Position numbers and translations under genes: made by a program. This document shows, one piece after another, positions 17,572-26,217 of a stretch of 64,000 bases of DNA (positions are counted from its first letter, which is position 1; each line of letters begins with the position of its first letter). The notes below the pieces were generated by a model. It ran no database searches, was not told where the DNA came from, and saw only the letters and a program-made list of their open reading frames with translations. The DNA is from Halorubrum lacusprofundi ATCC 49239 (GTDB lineage Archaea; Halobacteriota; Halobacteria; Halobacteriales; Haloferacaceae): assembly GCF_000022205.1 (NCBI RefSeq), contig NC_012029.1, positions 372,001-436,000 on the forward strand. Direction: 5' to 3'.

Positions 17572-19848
17572 CTAGAGCTTCTCCGATTCCTGCGCCTGCT
17601 TGACGCGCCGCGTCGCCTGCTCGATTCGCCTGTCCGTCGCGTTCGCGAGACCGGGCGAGAGCCCCTCACGCGCCGCCGCGAGCCGTTCCTGAATCCGAGC
17701 GATCCGCTCGAGCACGTTCTCCAGTTGGCGATTGGTTCCCTCTTTGTCCCCCTCACGGGCGCGTTCCTCGGCCCGCTCGGCGTTGTCGACCGCGGCGGCG
17801 AGGGCGCGTTCGAGCCCGTGTATCGCGTTCGACGGTCCGCCCTCGGAGCCATCCGAGCCGCCGCCAGAACTCCCGTCGTCGCTATCGTCGTCGCCGCTTT
17901 CGGCCGCAACCGCCGCCACCTCCGCCCGCGTCTCCTCGGCCACGTCGGCGACGAACCCGGCGAGCGAGGCCGCGCCAGTTTCGGGCCGGTCGATTCGGAT
18001 CGGTTCACCGGATCCCGCGGCCTCCGGGGCCGGCTTAATGCGATAGGCACCGATCTCGTCGTCGGCGTCGCGCACCTCGGTCGTGTACGCGCCACCGGCA
18101 TGGACGTACACCGCGTCGCTCCCGTCGACCGCCGAGTCGTAGATCCGACCGGCGAAGTCGTCCTCGACCGCCGTCCGTGTCATGTCGATGTCGCTTTCGG
18201 CGTCCGACAGCTCCACCTTCGTCGCGTTCTCGCGAGCGACGAGTGGAATCTCGCCGTCGACGCCGGCAGTCGTAAGGGGCTCGTCCGCCGAGACCGCCAG
18301 CTCCTCGCTGTGGGGCGCCTGCCCCGCGCCATTGACCGTCAGCCGGTGGTCGCCCTCGGGGATCCCGTTCGCGACGGCGATTCCGCCGCCGAACGTGGGG
18401 ACCGCTTCGGGATCGCTCTCGATCAGGACGAACGACTCGGTGATCGCGTCGGTCGTCGTCAGCCCCTCGCCCTCGGGGGCATCGTCGCTTTCGACCGCCC
18501 GCGTGACGCGGGCGACGACCGCGTCGAGTTCGGCCGTTGCGCCGTCGCCGAACGACTCCTCGGCCGCGATGGCGTCGTACCGCTCGGCGAGCTCAGCACG
18601 GTGGTTCCCGGCGGTCACGTCGAGCGCGGGGTTCTCGTACCGCGGCTGCTTCCACGGGATGCCCGTGGTCGTGATGTGGCTGGCGACGGCATCCTCGACA
18701 ATTTCCGGGACCGCGAACTCGTAGCTGAGCTGCGGGCCGGTGAACGCGGTGATATCCTCTAGCTCGGCGCTCTGGACGAGGTCGTACCCGATCACCTCGT
18801 CGGCGGTCCGGTCCGCGAGCTCGTCCTCGCGATCGGCGTGGCGGAAGGCGATTCCCGTCTCTCGGAACGGAAGGTCGGTCGGGGGCGATCCCAGTGCGTC
18901 GAGCGATCGAATCGTGAGCGCGCCGTCGACCAGCGACTCGACCGAGACCGACGGGAGGTCCGGGTGATCGTAGAGCGGTTCGCCCTCGTACTCGGGAACG
19001 ACGAACGGGAGCCGCATCCCCTCGTCGCGGGGGAGCCCGTACGCGATGGGAATCCCGAGGAGGTCCTCGACCGTGTCGATCGTCGTGTTCGTGATGTCCG
19101 CGAGCAGCCCCTCCTCGCCGACGCGCTGGAACTGGCCGGGGTTCTCGTTGACCGAGAGGGTGCTGGAGTGCGAGCCTAGCTCGGAGAGGACACGCGGGAT
19201 GGCGTCGGGGTTCGGATCGAGGAACTCGTTGTTCGGCACGCTGCGGGAGTGCGAGCTGGCGACGTACAGTTGGGGGTCGCCCGTGTCGAGGTCGACGAAG
19301 ACGTGGAGCACTTCCCAGTCGTGCCAGTGGAAGTTAGCCGTGAACTGGTCGAACGCGGAGTAGAGCCAGAACTGGACGACTGCGAGGGGTGAGTCCTCGT
19401 ATTGGACCCCGTTGTAGAAGACGGTCGGGTTCGGCGGTTCGCCCGCCTCGTCGTACCGCTCGTGGTAGCCGTCGAACGCCACGAACCCGTCGACAACGGT
19501 CTCGTCGTCCTCCTCGACCGTATACGGTCGCGGATCGGTCGGGAACCACGGCTCCGCGGAATCGAAGAACAGCGTCGGCGCGAACCGGGTCGCAAGCTCG
19601 TCGAGCGTCTCCGGATCGAGGGTATCTGTGGCGGCGTCGTCCGGCTCCGAGCCGGAACAGCCCGCGAGCGCGGCGCTCCCGGCTCCCGCGAGCGCGCCGA
19701 GGACGGTCCGACGGGCGACGCCGGATTCGGGCCGATCGTCGTCGATGTCGGACCGATCGTCGTCGATGTCGGACCGATCGTCGTCGATGTCGGACCGATC
19801 GTCGTCGATGTCGGACCGATCGTTGCCGGGGGAGGCGCGATCGGTCAC
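17572..19848 (-). CDS. Tat lipoprotein with NLP/Vps62-like N-terminal domain
   Basis: A 758-residue exported protein. The first 40 residues are four DRSDIDD repeats, an unusual extension before the twin-arginine signal ARRTVLGALAGAGSAALAGC, whose cysteine (about 64) should be lipidated. The following domain has RFAPTLFFDSAEPWFP, VEEDDETVVDGFV and NFHWHDWEVLHVFVD (about 172-186), similar to the GHRHDWE heptad of NLP/NPP1 proteins and to Vps62-like domains. The C-terminal third is helical and rich in Ala, Glu and Arg (likely coiled coil) after a Gly/Ser/Asp linker. Function unknown. It lies upstream of leuS on the same strand, about 130 bp away. Confidence 0.75.
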   Translation of the reverse strand: MTDRASPGNDRSDIDDDRSDIDDDRSDIDDDRSDIDDDRPESGVARRTVLGALAGAGSAALAGCSGSEPDDAATDTLDPETLDELATRFAPTLFFDSAEPWFPTDPRPYTVEEDDETVVDGFVAFDGYHERYDEAGEPPNPTVFYNGVQYEDSPLAVVQFWLYSAFDQFTANFHWHDWEVLHVFVDLDTGDPQLYVASSHSRSVPNNEFLDPNPDAIPRVLSELGSHSSTLSVNENPGQFQRVGEEGLLADITNTTIDTVEDLLGIPIAYGLPRDEGMRLPFVVPEYEGEPLYDHPDLPSVSVESLVDGALTIRSLDALGSPPTDLPFRETGIAFRHADREDELADRTADEVIGYDLVQSAELEDITAFTGPQLSYEFAVPEIVEDAVASHITTTGIPWKQPRYENPALDVTAGNHRAELAERYDAIAAEESFGDGATAELDAVVARVTRAVESDDAPEGEGLTTTDAITESFVLIESDPEAVPTFGGGIAVANGIPEGDHRLTVNGAGQAPHSEELAVSADEPLTTAGVDGEIPLVARENATKVELSDAESDIDMTRTAVEDDFAGRIYDSAVDGSDAVYVHAGGAYTTEVRDADDEIGAYRIKPAPEAAGSGEPIRIDRPETGAASLAGFVADVAEETRAEVAAVAAESGDDDSDDGSSGGGSDGSEGGPSNAIHGLERALAAAVDNAERAEERAREGDKEGTNRQLENVLERIARIQERLAAAREGLSPGLANATDRRIEQATRRVKQAQESEKL
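19733..19816. repeat. Four perfect 21-bp tandem repeats in the lipoprotein N-terminus
   Basis: Units of CGATCGTCGTCGATGTCGGAC repeat four times, followed by a partial unit. They encode the seven-residue DRSDIDD repeat in frame. Perfect DNA identity suggests recent slippage. Confidence 0.93.
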
Positions 19849-20006
19849 GGGTGCACCTTCGCGCCGTCCGTATGTAGGGCGTCCGTCCGAAACCGCGGCT
19901 CCGGATGCATTTCACTAGCTCACGACCACAGCGGCGAATAAGTCTTCTGACAGACGGACCGAGCCACCGGGAGAAGGTATTTGCGGCCAGCAGTCCGACC
20001 TGAAGT

Positions 20007-20408
20007 ATGGACGGCAAAAGGACCCTCTACTACGCGGCGATCGCAATTGCGGTATTGATCGCTCTCTCTGTCGTCGGGACGATCATCTCGCTCGCAATCG
20101 GCGTCACCGTCTGGATGGTCACGTGGGCGATCCGACTCGCCGTGCTGGCTGGTCTTGTCTACGTCGCGTACAAGGCCGGCTCGTGGCTCCTCGGTGACGA
20201 CAACGCCCCGTCGATCGACTCGCTCGAACGTTCTCGGGGCTCCACGTCGGCGTCGGCTGGCGACACCTCAGAGAGTCGGCAAGACCGGCTCCGCCGGCAG
20301 TACGTCGAGGGACAGATCAGCGAAGCGGAGTTCGAGCGTCGAATCGCGAGCGAGTTGGAGACCGAGGAGTTCGACGACATCGATCGGGAACTCGAACGGG
20401 AACGGTAG
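20007..20408 (+). CDS. Small membrane protein with C-terminal SHOCT domain
   Basis: A 133-residue protein with two hydrophobic spans (about 8-33 and 38-60), a Ser/Thr/Ala linker, and a C-terminal SHOCT motif: RLRRQYVEGQISEAEFERRI. SHOCT domains are short helical pairs found at the end of many membrane and DNA-binding proteins; their role is unknown. The acidic ending (LETEEFDDIDRELERER) is typical of haloarchaea. It is divergent from the lipoprotein gene. Confidence 0.82.
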   Translation: MDGKRTLYYAAIAIAVLIALSVVGTIISLAIGVTVWMVTWAIRLAVLAGLVYVAYKAGSWLLGDDNAPSIDSLERSRGSTSASAGDTSESRQDRLRRQYVEGQISEAEFERRIASELETEEFDDIDRELERER

Positions 20409-20422
20409 GGAGCCGTCGGTAA

Positions 20423-20752
20423 TTAAAAACGGTCTCGAAGCTCCTCACGCAGGTCGTCGAGGTCGAGGTCCTTCATCGCGAACAGCACCAGCAGGTGGTA
20501 GACGAGGTCTGCGCTCTCGTAGGTGAGTTCGTCGAGGTCGTCGTCTTTCGCCGCGAGGATCGTCTCCGTTGACTCCTCACCGATCTTCTCTAAGACGGCG
20601 TTCTCGCCCTTTTCGTGGGTGAACAGCGAGGCGGTGTACGACCCCTCGGGCAGCTCCGCCTTCCGCGACTCGATGGTGGCGAACAGCTCGTCGAGGACGT
20701 CGTCGGGGGGGACCTCCGGATTCTCGTCGTTTTCGGCGTCTGAATCGCTCAC
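20423..20752 (-). CDS. hisE: Phosphoribosyl-ATP pyrophosphatase
   Basis: A 109-residue HisE that hydrolyses phosphoribosyl-ATP in the second step of histidine synthesis. The core DELFATIESRKAELPEGSYT, KIGEESTETILAAKDDD and ESADLVYHLLVLFAMKDL match the family, including the acidic metal-binding residues. It starts at GTG 20752, which overlaps the TGA of pdxT by GTGA, so the two are translated together. There is no HisI partner domain. HisH is about 3 kb away. Confidence 0.93.
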   Translation of the reverse strand: MSDSDAENDENPEVPPDDVLDELFATIESRKAELPEGSYTASLFTHEKGENAVLEKIGEESTETILAAKDDDLDELTYESADLVYHLLVLFAMKDLDLDDLREELRDRF

Positions 20753-21342
20753 GCGACCACCTCCTGCTCGGGGAAAAAGGCGAGGTCGTGGATCCGCGAG
20801 TCGTCGGTGAGCTCCGGGTGGAACGCGGTGGCGACCACCGGCCCGTCCCGAACCGCGACCGGGCGGCCGTCGACGGTCGCGAGTACTTCGACGCCTTCCC
20901 CCACGTCGTCGATGAGCGGCGCACGGATGAACACGGCGTGGAACGGCTCGTCGAGCCCGGTCATGGGGATCTTCGCTTCGAAGGAGTCTTTCTGTCTGCC
21001 GAACGCGTTGCGGTCGACGGAGACGTTTACGAGCCCGAGCGCGTCGACCCGGTCGTCCTTCGCGTCCCGCGAACAGACGATGAGACCCGCGCAGGTGGCG
21101 AGTACGGGCTTTCCGCTCGCGACGTGCTCGCGGATCTCCTCGTCGATCCCCTCTCGGCGGATCAGCCGCGAGATGGTCGTCGACTCCCCGCCCGGCATGA
21201 GGAGCACGTCGCAGTCAGGGACGATTCCCGCGTCCCGGACCTCGACCACTTCCGCGGGCTCGCCGTGGGCGGCCGCGGCGTTCTCGACGGCGGCGGCGTG
21301 TTCGGCCACGTCCCCCTGGACGGCGATGACGCCTGCTTGCAT
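20749..21342 (-). CDS. pdxT: Pyridoxal 5'-phosphate synthase glutaminase subunit
   Basis: A 197-residue class I glutamine amidotransferase that supplies ammonia to PdxS for PLP synthesis. Motifs are MQAGVIAVQGDVAEHAAA, LMPGGESTTISRLI, the nucleophile in VLATCAGLIVCS, and the late FHPELTDDSRIH histidine-glutamate pair. The frame remains open upstream to 21507, but MQAGVIAVQGD is the conserved start. Four-base overlap with hisE downstream. No pdxS gene lies in the window. Confidence 0.93.
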   Translation of the reverse strand: MQAGVIAVQGDVAEHAAAVENAAAAHGEPAEVVEVRDAGIVPDCDVLLMPGGESTTISRLIRREGIDEEIREHVASGKPVLATCAGLIVCSRDAKDDRVDALGLVNVSVDRNAFGRQKDSFEAKIPMTGLDEPFHAVFIRAPLIDDVGEGVEVLATVDGRPVAVRDGPVVATAFHPELTDDSRIHDLAFFPEQEVVA

Positions 21343-21455
21343 AGGAACCGGTCGGTGGGGGACGGGCAAAAAGGGCGCGCTACGGAGCAGGAGATGCGGA
21401 ACGCTGACAGCGGAGAGAGAACGGTGAACGGAAACGAACACCCGGACCGGCCGGC

Positions 21456-21620
21456 CTACGCGACCGTCAGCGAGAGAATCTGTACGAACACGCCGAAGAG
21501 GACGCAAAACGCGAGGACGGTCTTCGGGTCGATCGCGATCGCGTCCCGGTCCTCGCTGTCGAAGTAGCGGACGAGGCCCGCGCTAGACATCAGCCCGCCG
21601 GAGTTGGAACCACTGCTCAT
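21456..21620 (-). CDS. Preprotein translocase subunit Sec61-beta (SecG)
   Basis: A 54-residue protein: a Ser/Gly-rich start ([20 protein letters not shown]), a charged [14 protein letters not shown] stretch and one membrane span ([19 protein letters not shown]). This is the archaeal Sec61-beta form, the small tail-anchored subunit of the SecYE translocon. It is too short for many gene finders. The start at 21620 gives the conserved N-terminus. It is divergent from thioredoxin and about 110 bp from pdxT. Confidence 0.92.
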   Translation of the reverse strand: MSSGSNSGGLMSSAGLVRYFDSEDRDAIAIDPKTVLAFCVLFGVFVQILSLTVA

Positions 21621-21780
21621 GCCCGAGAGTGCGCCTCGCGGCGTTCTAAACGTTTCGTTCGCCTATGGGTGCGGAACCGCTTCGAAGTGGGACGCTGAGA
21701 GCGACGACCGCGGTTCGACGCCGGAACGTGCACAAGTGGGAAACCCTTATGCGCCGCCCGGCGGTAGGTTGCGCCGGATA

Positions 21781-22050
21781 ATGACTGTTCGACTGCTGGA
21801 TTTTCACGCTGACTGGTGCGGCCCGTGTAAGACGCAGGACCCGATTCTGGAGGAGATCCAGGAGGACCTCGGCGACGCCTTCGAGCTCCAGAAGGTGAAC
21901 GTCGACGAGGAGCAGGACGTCGCCAACCAGTATCAGGTGCGCTCGCTACCAACCCTCATCATCGAGAACGACGAGGGCGTCGTCGACCGGTTCGTCGGCG
22001 TCACCCAGCGCGAGGACATCGAGGCCGCGCTCTCCGAAGCCGGCGCGTAA
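21781..22050 (+). CDS. Thioredoxin
   Basis: An 89-residue thioredoxin with the active site ADWCGPCKTQDP and the cis-proline loop VRSLPTLIIENDEG. It is slightly shorter than bacterial thioredoxin but keeps the fold order. The longer frame back to 21604 is not protein-like. A TATA-like CCTTATG lies about 30 nt before the ATG, suggesting a leaderless transcript. No reductase is adjacent. Confidence 0.92.
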   Translation: MTVRLLDFHADWCGPCKTQDPILEEIQEDLGDAFELQKVNVDEEQDVANQYQVRSLPTLIIENDEGVVDRFVGVTQREDIEAALSEAGA

Positions 22051-22164
22051 CGGTCCGCACCACCGCCGTTCGAGAACATTACGGACGATCGGGAGGCTCA
22101 AGCCGGTCCAATTTGACCCGCTGCGTCTCGCAACCTTTTACAGCGTCGGCCCGTCAGTAGTGGT

Positions 22165-22314
22165 ATGGCCAGTTTCGACGCCGCGGAACGCCGCAACCTT
22201 GACCGACACATCTGCATGCGCTGTAACGCCCGCAACTCCCCCGACGCCGACCGGTGCCGCAAGTGCGGCTACACGAATCTCCGCCCGAAGGCGAAGGAAC
22301 GCCGCGCGGCGTAG
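22165..22314 (+). CDS. rpl40e: 50S ribosomal protein L40e
   Basis: A 49-residue zinc-ribbon ribosomal protein: [20 protein letters not shown], a second pair CRKCG, and the basic ending [11 protein letters not shown]. The four cysteines bind zinc. Length and sequence match archaeal L40e. A TTTTACA box begins about 30 nt before the ATG. Confidence 0.95.
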   Translation: MASFDAAERRNLDRHICMRCNARNSPDADRCRKCGYTNLRPKAKERRAA

Positions 22315-22489
22315 ATCGGTCGCCGATCGGCCCTCGTTTCTCCTGCAGATCGCCTCCCCGAGCCGTCGGTACGAGCGATCGGTGTTTCGTCCGCATCGTC
22401 GCCACGCCGCGTCACACCTCTGTCACGCGTTCACACGACACATTCGGTTGCTGTAGATTTTTGCGACGACGGTCACAATCGTTCGGACG

Positions 22490-23503
22490 ATGGATCCAAC
22501 ACTCGACGAGATCGACCTCGATACGGTCCGGCTCGGCCGAACCGGCCTCCGGACGAACGAGTTCCAACTCGGCACGTGGCGGTTCGGTCGCGTGACCGAG
22601 GCGGGCAACGTAGAGATCGACGAGGCCCGCGCCCACGAACTGCTCGACGGGTACGAGGCCGCGGGCGGCCGCTACATCGACACCGCCGACGTGTACGGCG
22701 GCGGCGACTGCGAGCGCTGGATCGGCGACTGGCTCGCCGAGCGCGACCGCGAGCGCTACACGATCGCGTCGAAGGTGTACTGGCAGATCCGCGACGGCGA
22801 CCCGAACAGCCGCGGCACGAACCGCAAGAACGTCCGCCACCGCGTCGACGCCCTCCTCGATCGGCTCGACACCGATTACCTCGACGTGCTCTACATCCAC
22901 CGCTGGGACGACGAGACGCCGGCCCGCGAGCTGATGAAGACGCTCAACGGGCTCGTGGAGTCCGGCAAGGTCCACTACCTCGGCGCGTCGACGCTCCGCC
23001 CGAACGCCTGGAAGGTCGCCCGCGCCAACGAGATCGCCCGCAGCGAAGGCTGGGAGCCGTTCAACGTGCTCCAGCCGCGATACAATCTCGTCGACCGCGA
23101 GATCGAAGGGGAGTACTTGGAGTTCGCGCGCCAGCAAAATCTGGCCGTTTCCCCGTGGAGCCCGCTCGGTCAGGGGTTCCTGACCGGGAAGTACGACCGC
23201 GACGAGGACCTCCCCGAGGAGTCGAAGGCCGCCGAGTCGAGCCGCTTTCAGGAGGCGTACCTCACCGCGGAGAACTTCGACCTCCACGACGAGCTCGACG
23301 CCGTCGCCGAGGAGGTCGACGCCACGCCCGCACAGACCGCGCTCGCGTGGCTCGCCCACCGCGACGGCGTCACCGCGCCCATCGTCGGCGCGCGCACGAC
23401 CGCCCAGCTCGCGGAGAATCTCGCGGCCGCTTCGATCGATCTGTCCGACGAGCAGGTCGACCGCCTGACTGCCGCAAAGTCCGGCCCGTACGACGGGCTG
23501 TAG
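22490..23503 (+). CDS. Aldo/keto reductase
   Basis: A 337-residue NADPH-dependent oxidoreductase of the AKR superfamily. The catalytic tyrosine sits in YIDTADVYGGGD, the lysine in YTIASKVYWQI and the histidine in LDVLYIHRWDD. The NADP-binding end has APIVGARTTAQLAENL. The closest general form is the beta-subunit-like or YajO/Tas-like group acting on small aldehydes; the substrate is unknown. Single gene, preceded by a short AT-richer promoter region. Confidence 0.9.
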   Translation: MDPTLDEIDLDTVRLGRTGLRTNEFQLGTWRFGRVTEAGNVEIDEARAHELLDGYEAAGGRYIDTADVYGGGDCERWIGDWLAERDRERYTIASKVYWQIRDGDPNSRGTNRKNVRHRVDALLDRLDTDYLDVLYIHRWDDETPARELMKTLNGLVESGKVHYLGASTLRPNAWKVARANEIARSEGWEPFNVLQPRYNLVDREIEGEYLEFARQQNLAVSPWSPLGQGFLTGKYDRDEDLPEESKAAESSRFQEAYLTAENFDLHDELDAVAEEVDATPAQTALAWLAHRDGVTAPIVGARTTAQLAENLAAASIDLSDEQVDRLTAAKSGPYDGL

Positions 23504-23541
23504 GACGGGCTCTGACTCCGCTCCCGCCCTGATTCGGGTGC

Positions 23542-24201
23542 CTACCGCTCCGCGCAGTACTCGACGAAGTTCCGCAAGATGCGGAGCCCCGTTTCCCCGC
23601 TCTTCTCGGGGTGGAACTGCGTGCCGAACACGTTGCCCGCCTCGTTGGCGACGACGGCGGGGAAGTCGACGCCGTAGTCCGCGGTTGCAACGACCGCGTC
23701 CGGGTCGTCGGGCTCGGCGTAGTAGGAGTGAACGAAGTAGGCGTACTCACCGTCTACGCCCTCGACCAGCGGGTGGTCGCGTTCGACTTCGAGCTCGTTC
23801 CAGCCCATGTGCGGGACCTTCCGATCCACGTCGAACCGGACGTTGGTTCCGGGGACGAGATCGAGACCGGTCACCTCGCCTTCCCCCTCGTGGTCGGCCT
23901 CCTCACTGGAGGTGAGGAGCATCTGCATCCCGAGACAGATCCCGAAGAGGGGACGACCGGCGTCGGCGTGGTCGGTCAGCGCCTCGCGAAGCGGACCGGC
24001 GTTCTCCATCCCCTCCCGGAACGCGCCGACGCCGGGGAGGACGACGCCGTCGGCGTCGGCGAACGCCTCGGGGTCGTCGGTGATCTCGACCGACGCGCCC
24101 GCCCGCTCTAACCCGCGGGTCGCAGATCGGAGGTTCCCGAGGCCGTAGTCGACCAGAACCACGTCCGCCAGCGTCTCCGCGGGCGGTTCGAAGGTGCTCA
24201 T
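23542..24201 (-). CDS. hisH: Imidazole glycerol phosphate synthase glutaminase subunit
   Basis: A 219-residue class I glutaminase that feeds ammonia to HisF in histidine synthesis. It has VDYGLGNLRSATRGLERAG, GVGAFREGMEN, the nucleophile cysteine in PLFGICLGMQMLL and the histidine-glutamate pair in TQFHPEKSGETG. Start MSTFEPPAETLADVV is slightly longer than the core. HisF is not nearby, which is usual for the scattered his genes of haloarchaea. Confidence 0.94.
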   Translation of the reverse strand: MSTFEPPAETLADVVLVDYGLGNLRSATRGLERAGASVEITDDPEAFADADGVVLPGVGAFREGMENAGPLREALTDHADAGRPLFGICLGMQMLLTSSEEADHEGEGEVTGLDLVPGTNVRFDVDRKVPHMGWNELEVERDHPLVEGVDGEYAYFVHSYYAEPDDPDAVVATADYGVDFPAVVANEAGNVFGTQFHPEKSGETGLRILRNFVEYCAER

Positions 24202-24289
24202 ACCTCCTCTCGGAGGGGGACAGAAAAGTCGGTTTCCCTTGTGACAGTCGGCGGGCGACGGACAGCGTCGGGGGTGGCCGTCCGACCGG

Positions 24290-25381
24290 TCACTTCAGCA
24301 TCGAGTCCGCCATCCGGCGCGGGAAGCCGGTGACGAGCTCCCAGATGCTCATCTCGACGTCGTCGGAGCGCAGCCGCGACCGGAGTCGCTGGCTGAACAG
24401 CTCGACGGAGATGATGAGCAGGAAGATGGCGAGCAGCGTCGCCATCATCTCGGTGAACCGCAGCAGGTTCTGCTGGGACGTGAGGACGTAGCCGAGTCCC
24501 CCCGCGCCGATGACGCCGACGGTGACGCCGATGCGGACGTTGATCTCGAAGATGTACAGCGTCCACGCGATGAACGCCGTTCGGACCTGACTCAGCATCC
24601 CGAAGAAGACGATCTGGGGCTTGCTCGCCCCGGTCGTGCGCATCGCCTCGATCGGCCCGTCCTCGATCTCTTCGAGCTCGTCGACGAACAGCCGGCCGAG
24701 GTTCCCGATCGTGTCGAACGCGATCGCGATCGCGGCCGAGGCGGGACCGAGCCCGAGGAACGGGATGAAGATGAGCGTCCAGATGATCGCCGGGATCGCC
24801 CGGATGAAGGACATCGTCCCGCGGAAGATGAAGTTGAAGGGGAACGGGGTGACGCGCTCGGAGCCGAGCGTCCCGAAGACGAGCGCGAACGGGAACCCGA
24901 GGACCGTCCCGACGAACCCCATCGCGAGGGTGATACCGGCCTCTCCGAATATCTGGAAGATCCCGAGTTCCTGGAAGAAGAACACGTAGATGTCCGTCGG
25001 GTTCGGGGGGAACTGGAACAATAGCCTGCCGATCTCGGGGTCGTACAGCAGGTTTTCTTGTCTGATGAACTGGATGTACTGGCCGAAATCGAGGAACGGG
25101 ATCACGCCGAAGTAGTTCGTGATCGGAAAGAAGCCGGTCAGCGACTCGGTGAACGTCTCGAGGCGCGCGTCCGGGTTCAGAAGCTCCGTCGCGGCGAACG
25201 CCTGCAGCGTGGCGAACGCGAGGAACGCCAGCAGTCCGGTCCACCCGAGCGCCCGACGGCGACGCGTCCGCTTGATGTTCTCGAACTGTTCGGCGATGCG
25301 ATTCGGAACGCCGGAGCCGTCGGCGTCGTCGATCGCGCCGGATCCGGCCGTCCCGTCGGAGGTCGTTGTGTCTTTTGTCAC
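24290..25381 (-). CDS. phnE: Phosphonate-type ABC transporter permease
   Basis: A 363-residue inner-membrane permease. After a hydrophilic N-terminus it has one early span (WTGLLAFLAFATLQAFAATELL) and then the binding-protein-dependent permease block, whose EAA-type loop lies near EAMRTTGASKPQIVFFGM. It should form the channel for phosphonate, phosphite or phosphate esters with PhnC and PhnD. The GTG at 25381, 22 bp after the phnC stop, was chosen; an ATG at 25450 would overlap phnC by 47 nt. Confidence 0.88.
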   Translation of the reverse strand: MTKDTTTSDGTAGSGAIDDADGSGVPNRIAEQFENIKRTRRRRALGWTGLLAFLAFATLQAFAATELLNPDARLETFTESLTGFFPITNYFGVIPFLDFGQYIQFIRQENLLYDPEIGRLLFQFPPNPTDIYVFFFQELGIFQIFGEAGITLAMGFVGTVLGFPFALVFGTLGSERVTPFPFNFIFRGTMSFIRAIPAIIWTLIFIPFLGLGPASAAIAIAFDTIGNLGRLFVDELEEIEDGPIEAMRTTGASKPQIVFFGMLSQVRTAFIAWTLYIFEINVRIGVTVGVIGAGGLGYVLTSQQNLLRFTEMMATLLAIFLLIISVELFSQRLRSRLRSDDVEMSIWELVTGFPRRMADSMLK

Positions 25382-25403
25382 TCGTAGATCAGCTCCGTTC
25401 TCG

Positions 25404-26189
25404 TCACGTCGTCGCGACCTCGTCGGTCGCCTCGTCGCTGTCGCCGTCATCTCGGACGAACATCCCCTCAGTGTCGATGTCGCCGTAGAGGTCGTCGATG
25501 ACGTCGATCGTCAGCTCGTCTCGGTACCCGTCGAACACCTTTTTGCCGTCGCGCAGACCGATGAAGCGGTGCCCGAACTTCCGAGCGATATTCACCTGGT
25601 GGAGGCTACAGAAGGTCGTCAGATCGCGGTCATTGGAGGCGGTCCGGAGGTAGTTCATCACGCTCTGTGCGCTGCCGGGGTCGAGGCTCGCGACCGGCTC
25701 GTCGGCGAGCAAGACGTTCGGCTGCTGGACGAGCGCACGGGAGATCCCCACCCGCTGCTGTTGACCGCCGCTCATACTTCGCGCCTTCTGTTCGGCTTCG
25801 TCTAGGAGGCCGACCGTGTCAAGCGCGTCGAGAGCGCGGTGTTTCTCCTCAGGATCCTGTAGCTGGAGGACGCTGGAGAGGAACCCGGAGCGGTGCACGC
25901 CCCCGGAAAGCGAGTTCGAGTACGCCGTCATGTCGCCGATGATGTTGTGCTGTTGGAAGATCATCGCGACCTCCGGGCGGGGCTCGAACATGGGCTCGCC
26001 GTCGATCAGGATTTCACCGTCCGTCGGGGAGAGCAGCCCGCTCAGCGTCCGGAGCAGCGTCGACTTCCCGGATCCGGAGACGCCGAGCACGATGACGAAC
26101 TCGCCTGCGGGGACCTCGAAGGACACGTCGTCGAGCGCGACCGTGTCGCCGAATCGTTTCGTAAGACCGTCTACTTCGATGTAAGTCAT
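25404..26189 (-). CDS. phnC: Phosphonate-type ABC transporter ATP-binding protein
   Basis: A 261-residue ATPase with Walker A (GVSGSGKSTLLR), Q-loop (MIFQQHNIIG), signature (MSGGQQQRVGISRAL) and Walker B (VLLADEPVASLDP). The family form, including NSLSGGVHRSGFLSS before the signature, is that of PhnC. It is the middle gene of the phnD-phnC-phnE operon, 28 bp after phnD. The C-terminus ends in an acidic tail. Confidence 0.93.
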   Translation of the reverse strand: MTYIEVDGLTKRFGDTVALDDVSFEVPAGEFVIVLGVSGSGKSTLLRTLSGLLSPTDGEILIDGEPMFEPRPEVAMIFQQHNIIGDMTAYSNSLSGGVHRSGFLSSVLQLQDPEEKHRALDALDTVGLLDEAEQKARSMSGGQQQRVGISRALVQQPNVLLADEPVASLDPGSAQSVMNYLRTASNDRDLTTFCSLHQVNIARKFGHRFIGLRDGKKVFDGYRDELTIDVIDDLYGDIDTEGMFVRDDGDSDEATDEVATT

Positions 26190-26217
26190 AGCGAGAGAGT
26201 GTACGTAGCCGCTCAGC

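Noticed and set aside
17445-18101. Upstream extension of leuS by 219 residues
   Set aside because: It is antisense overlap with the lipoprotein gene and Arg/Ser-rich; the LeuRS N-terminus is complete from 17444.
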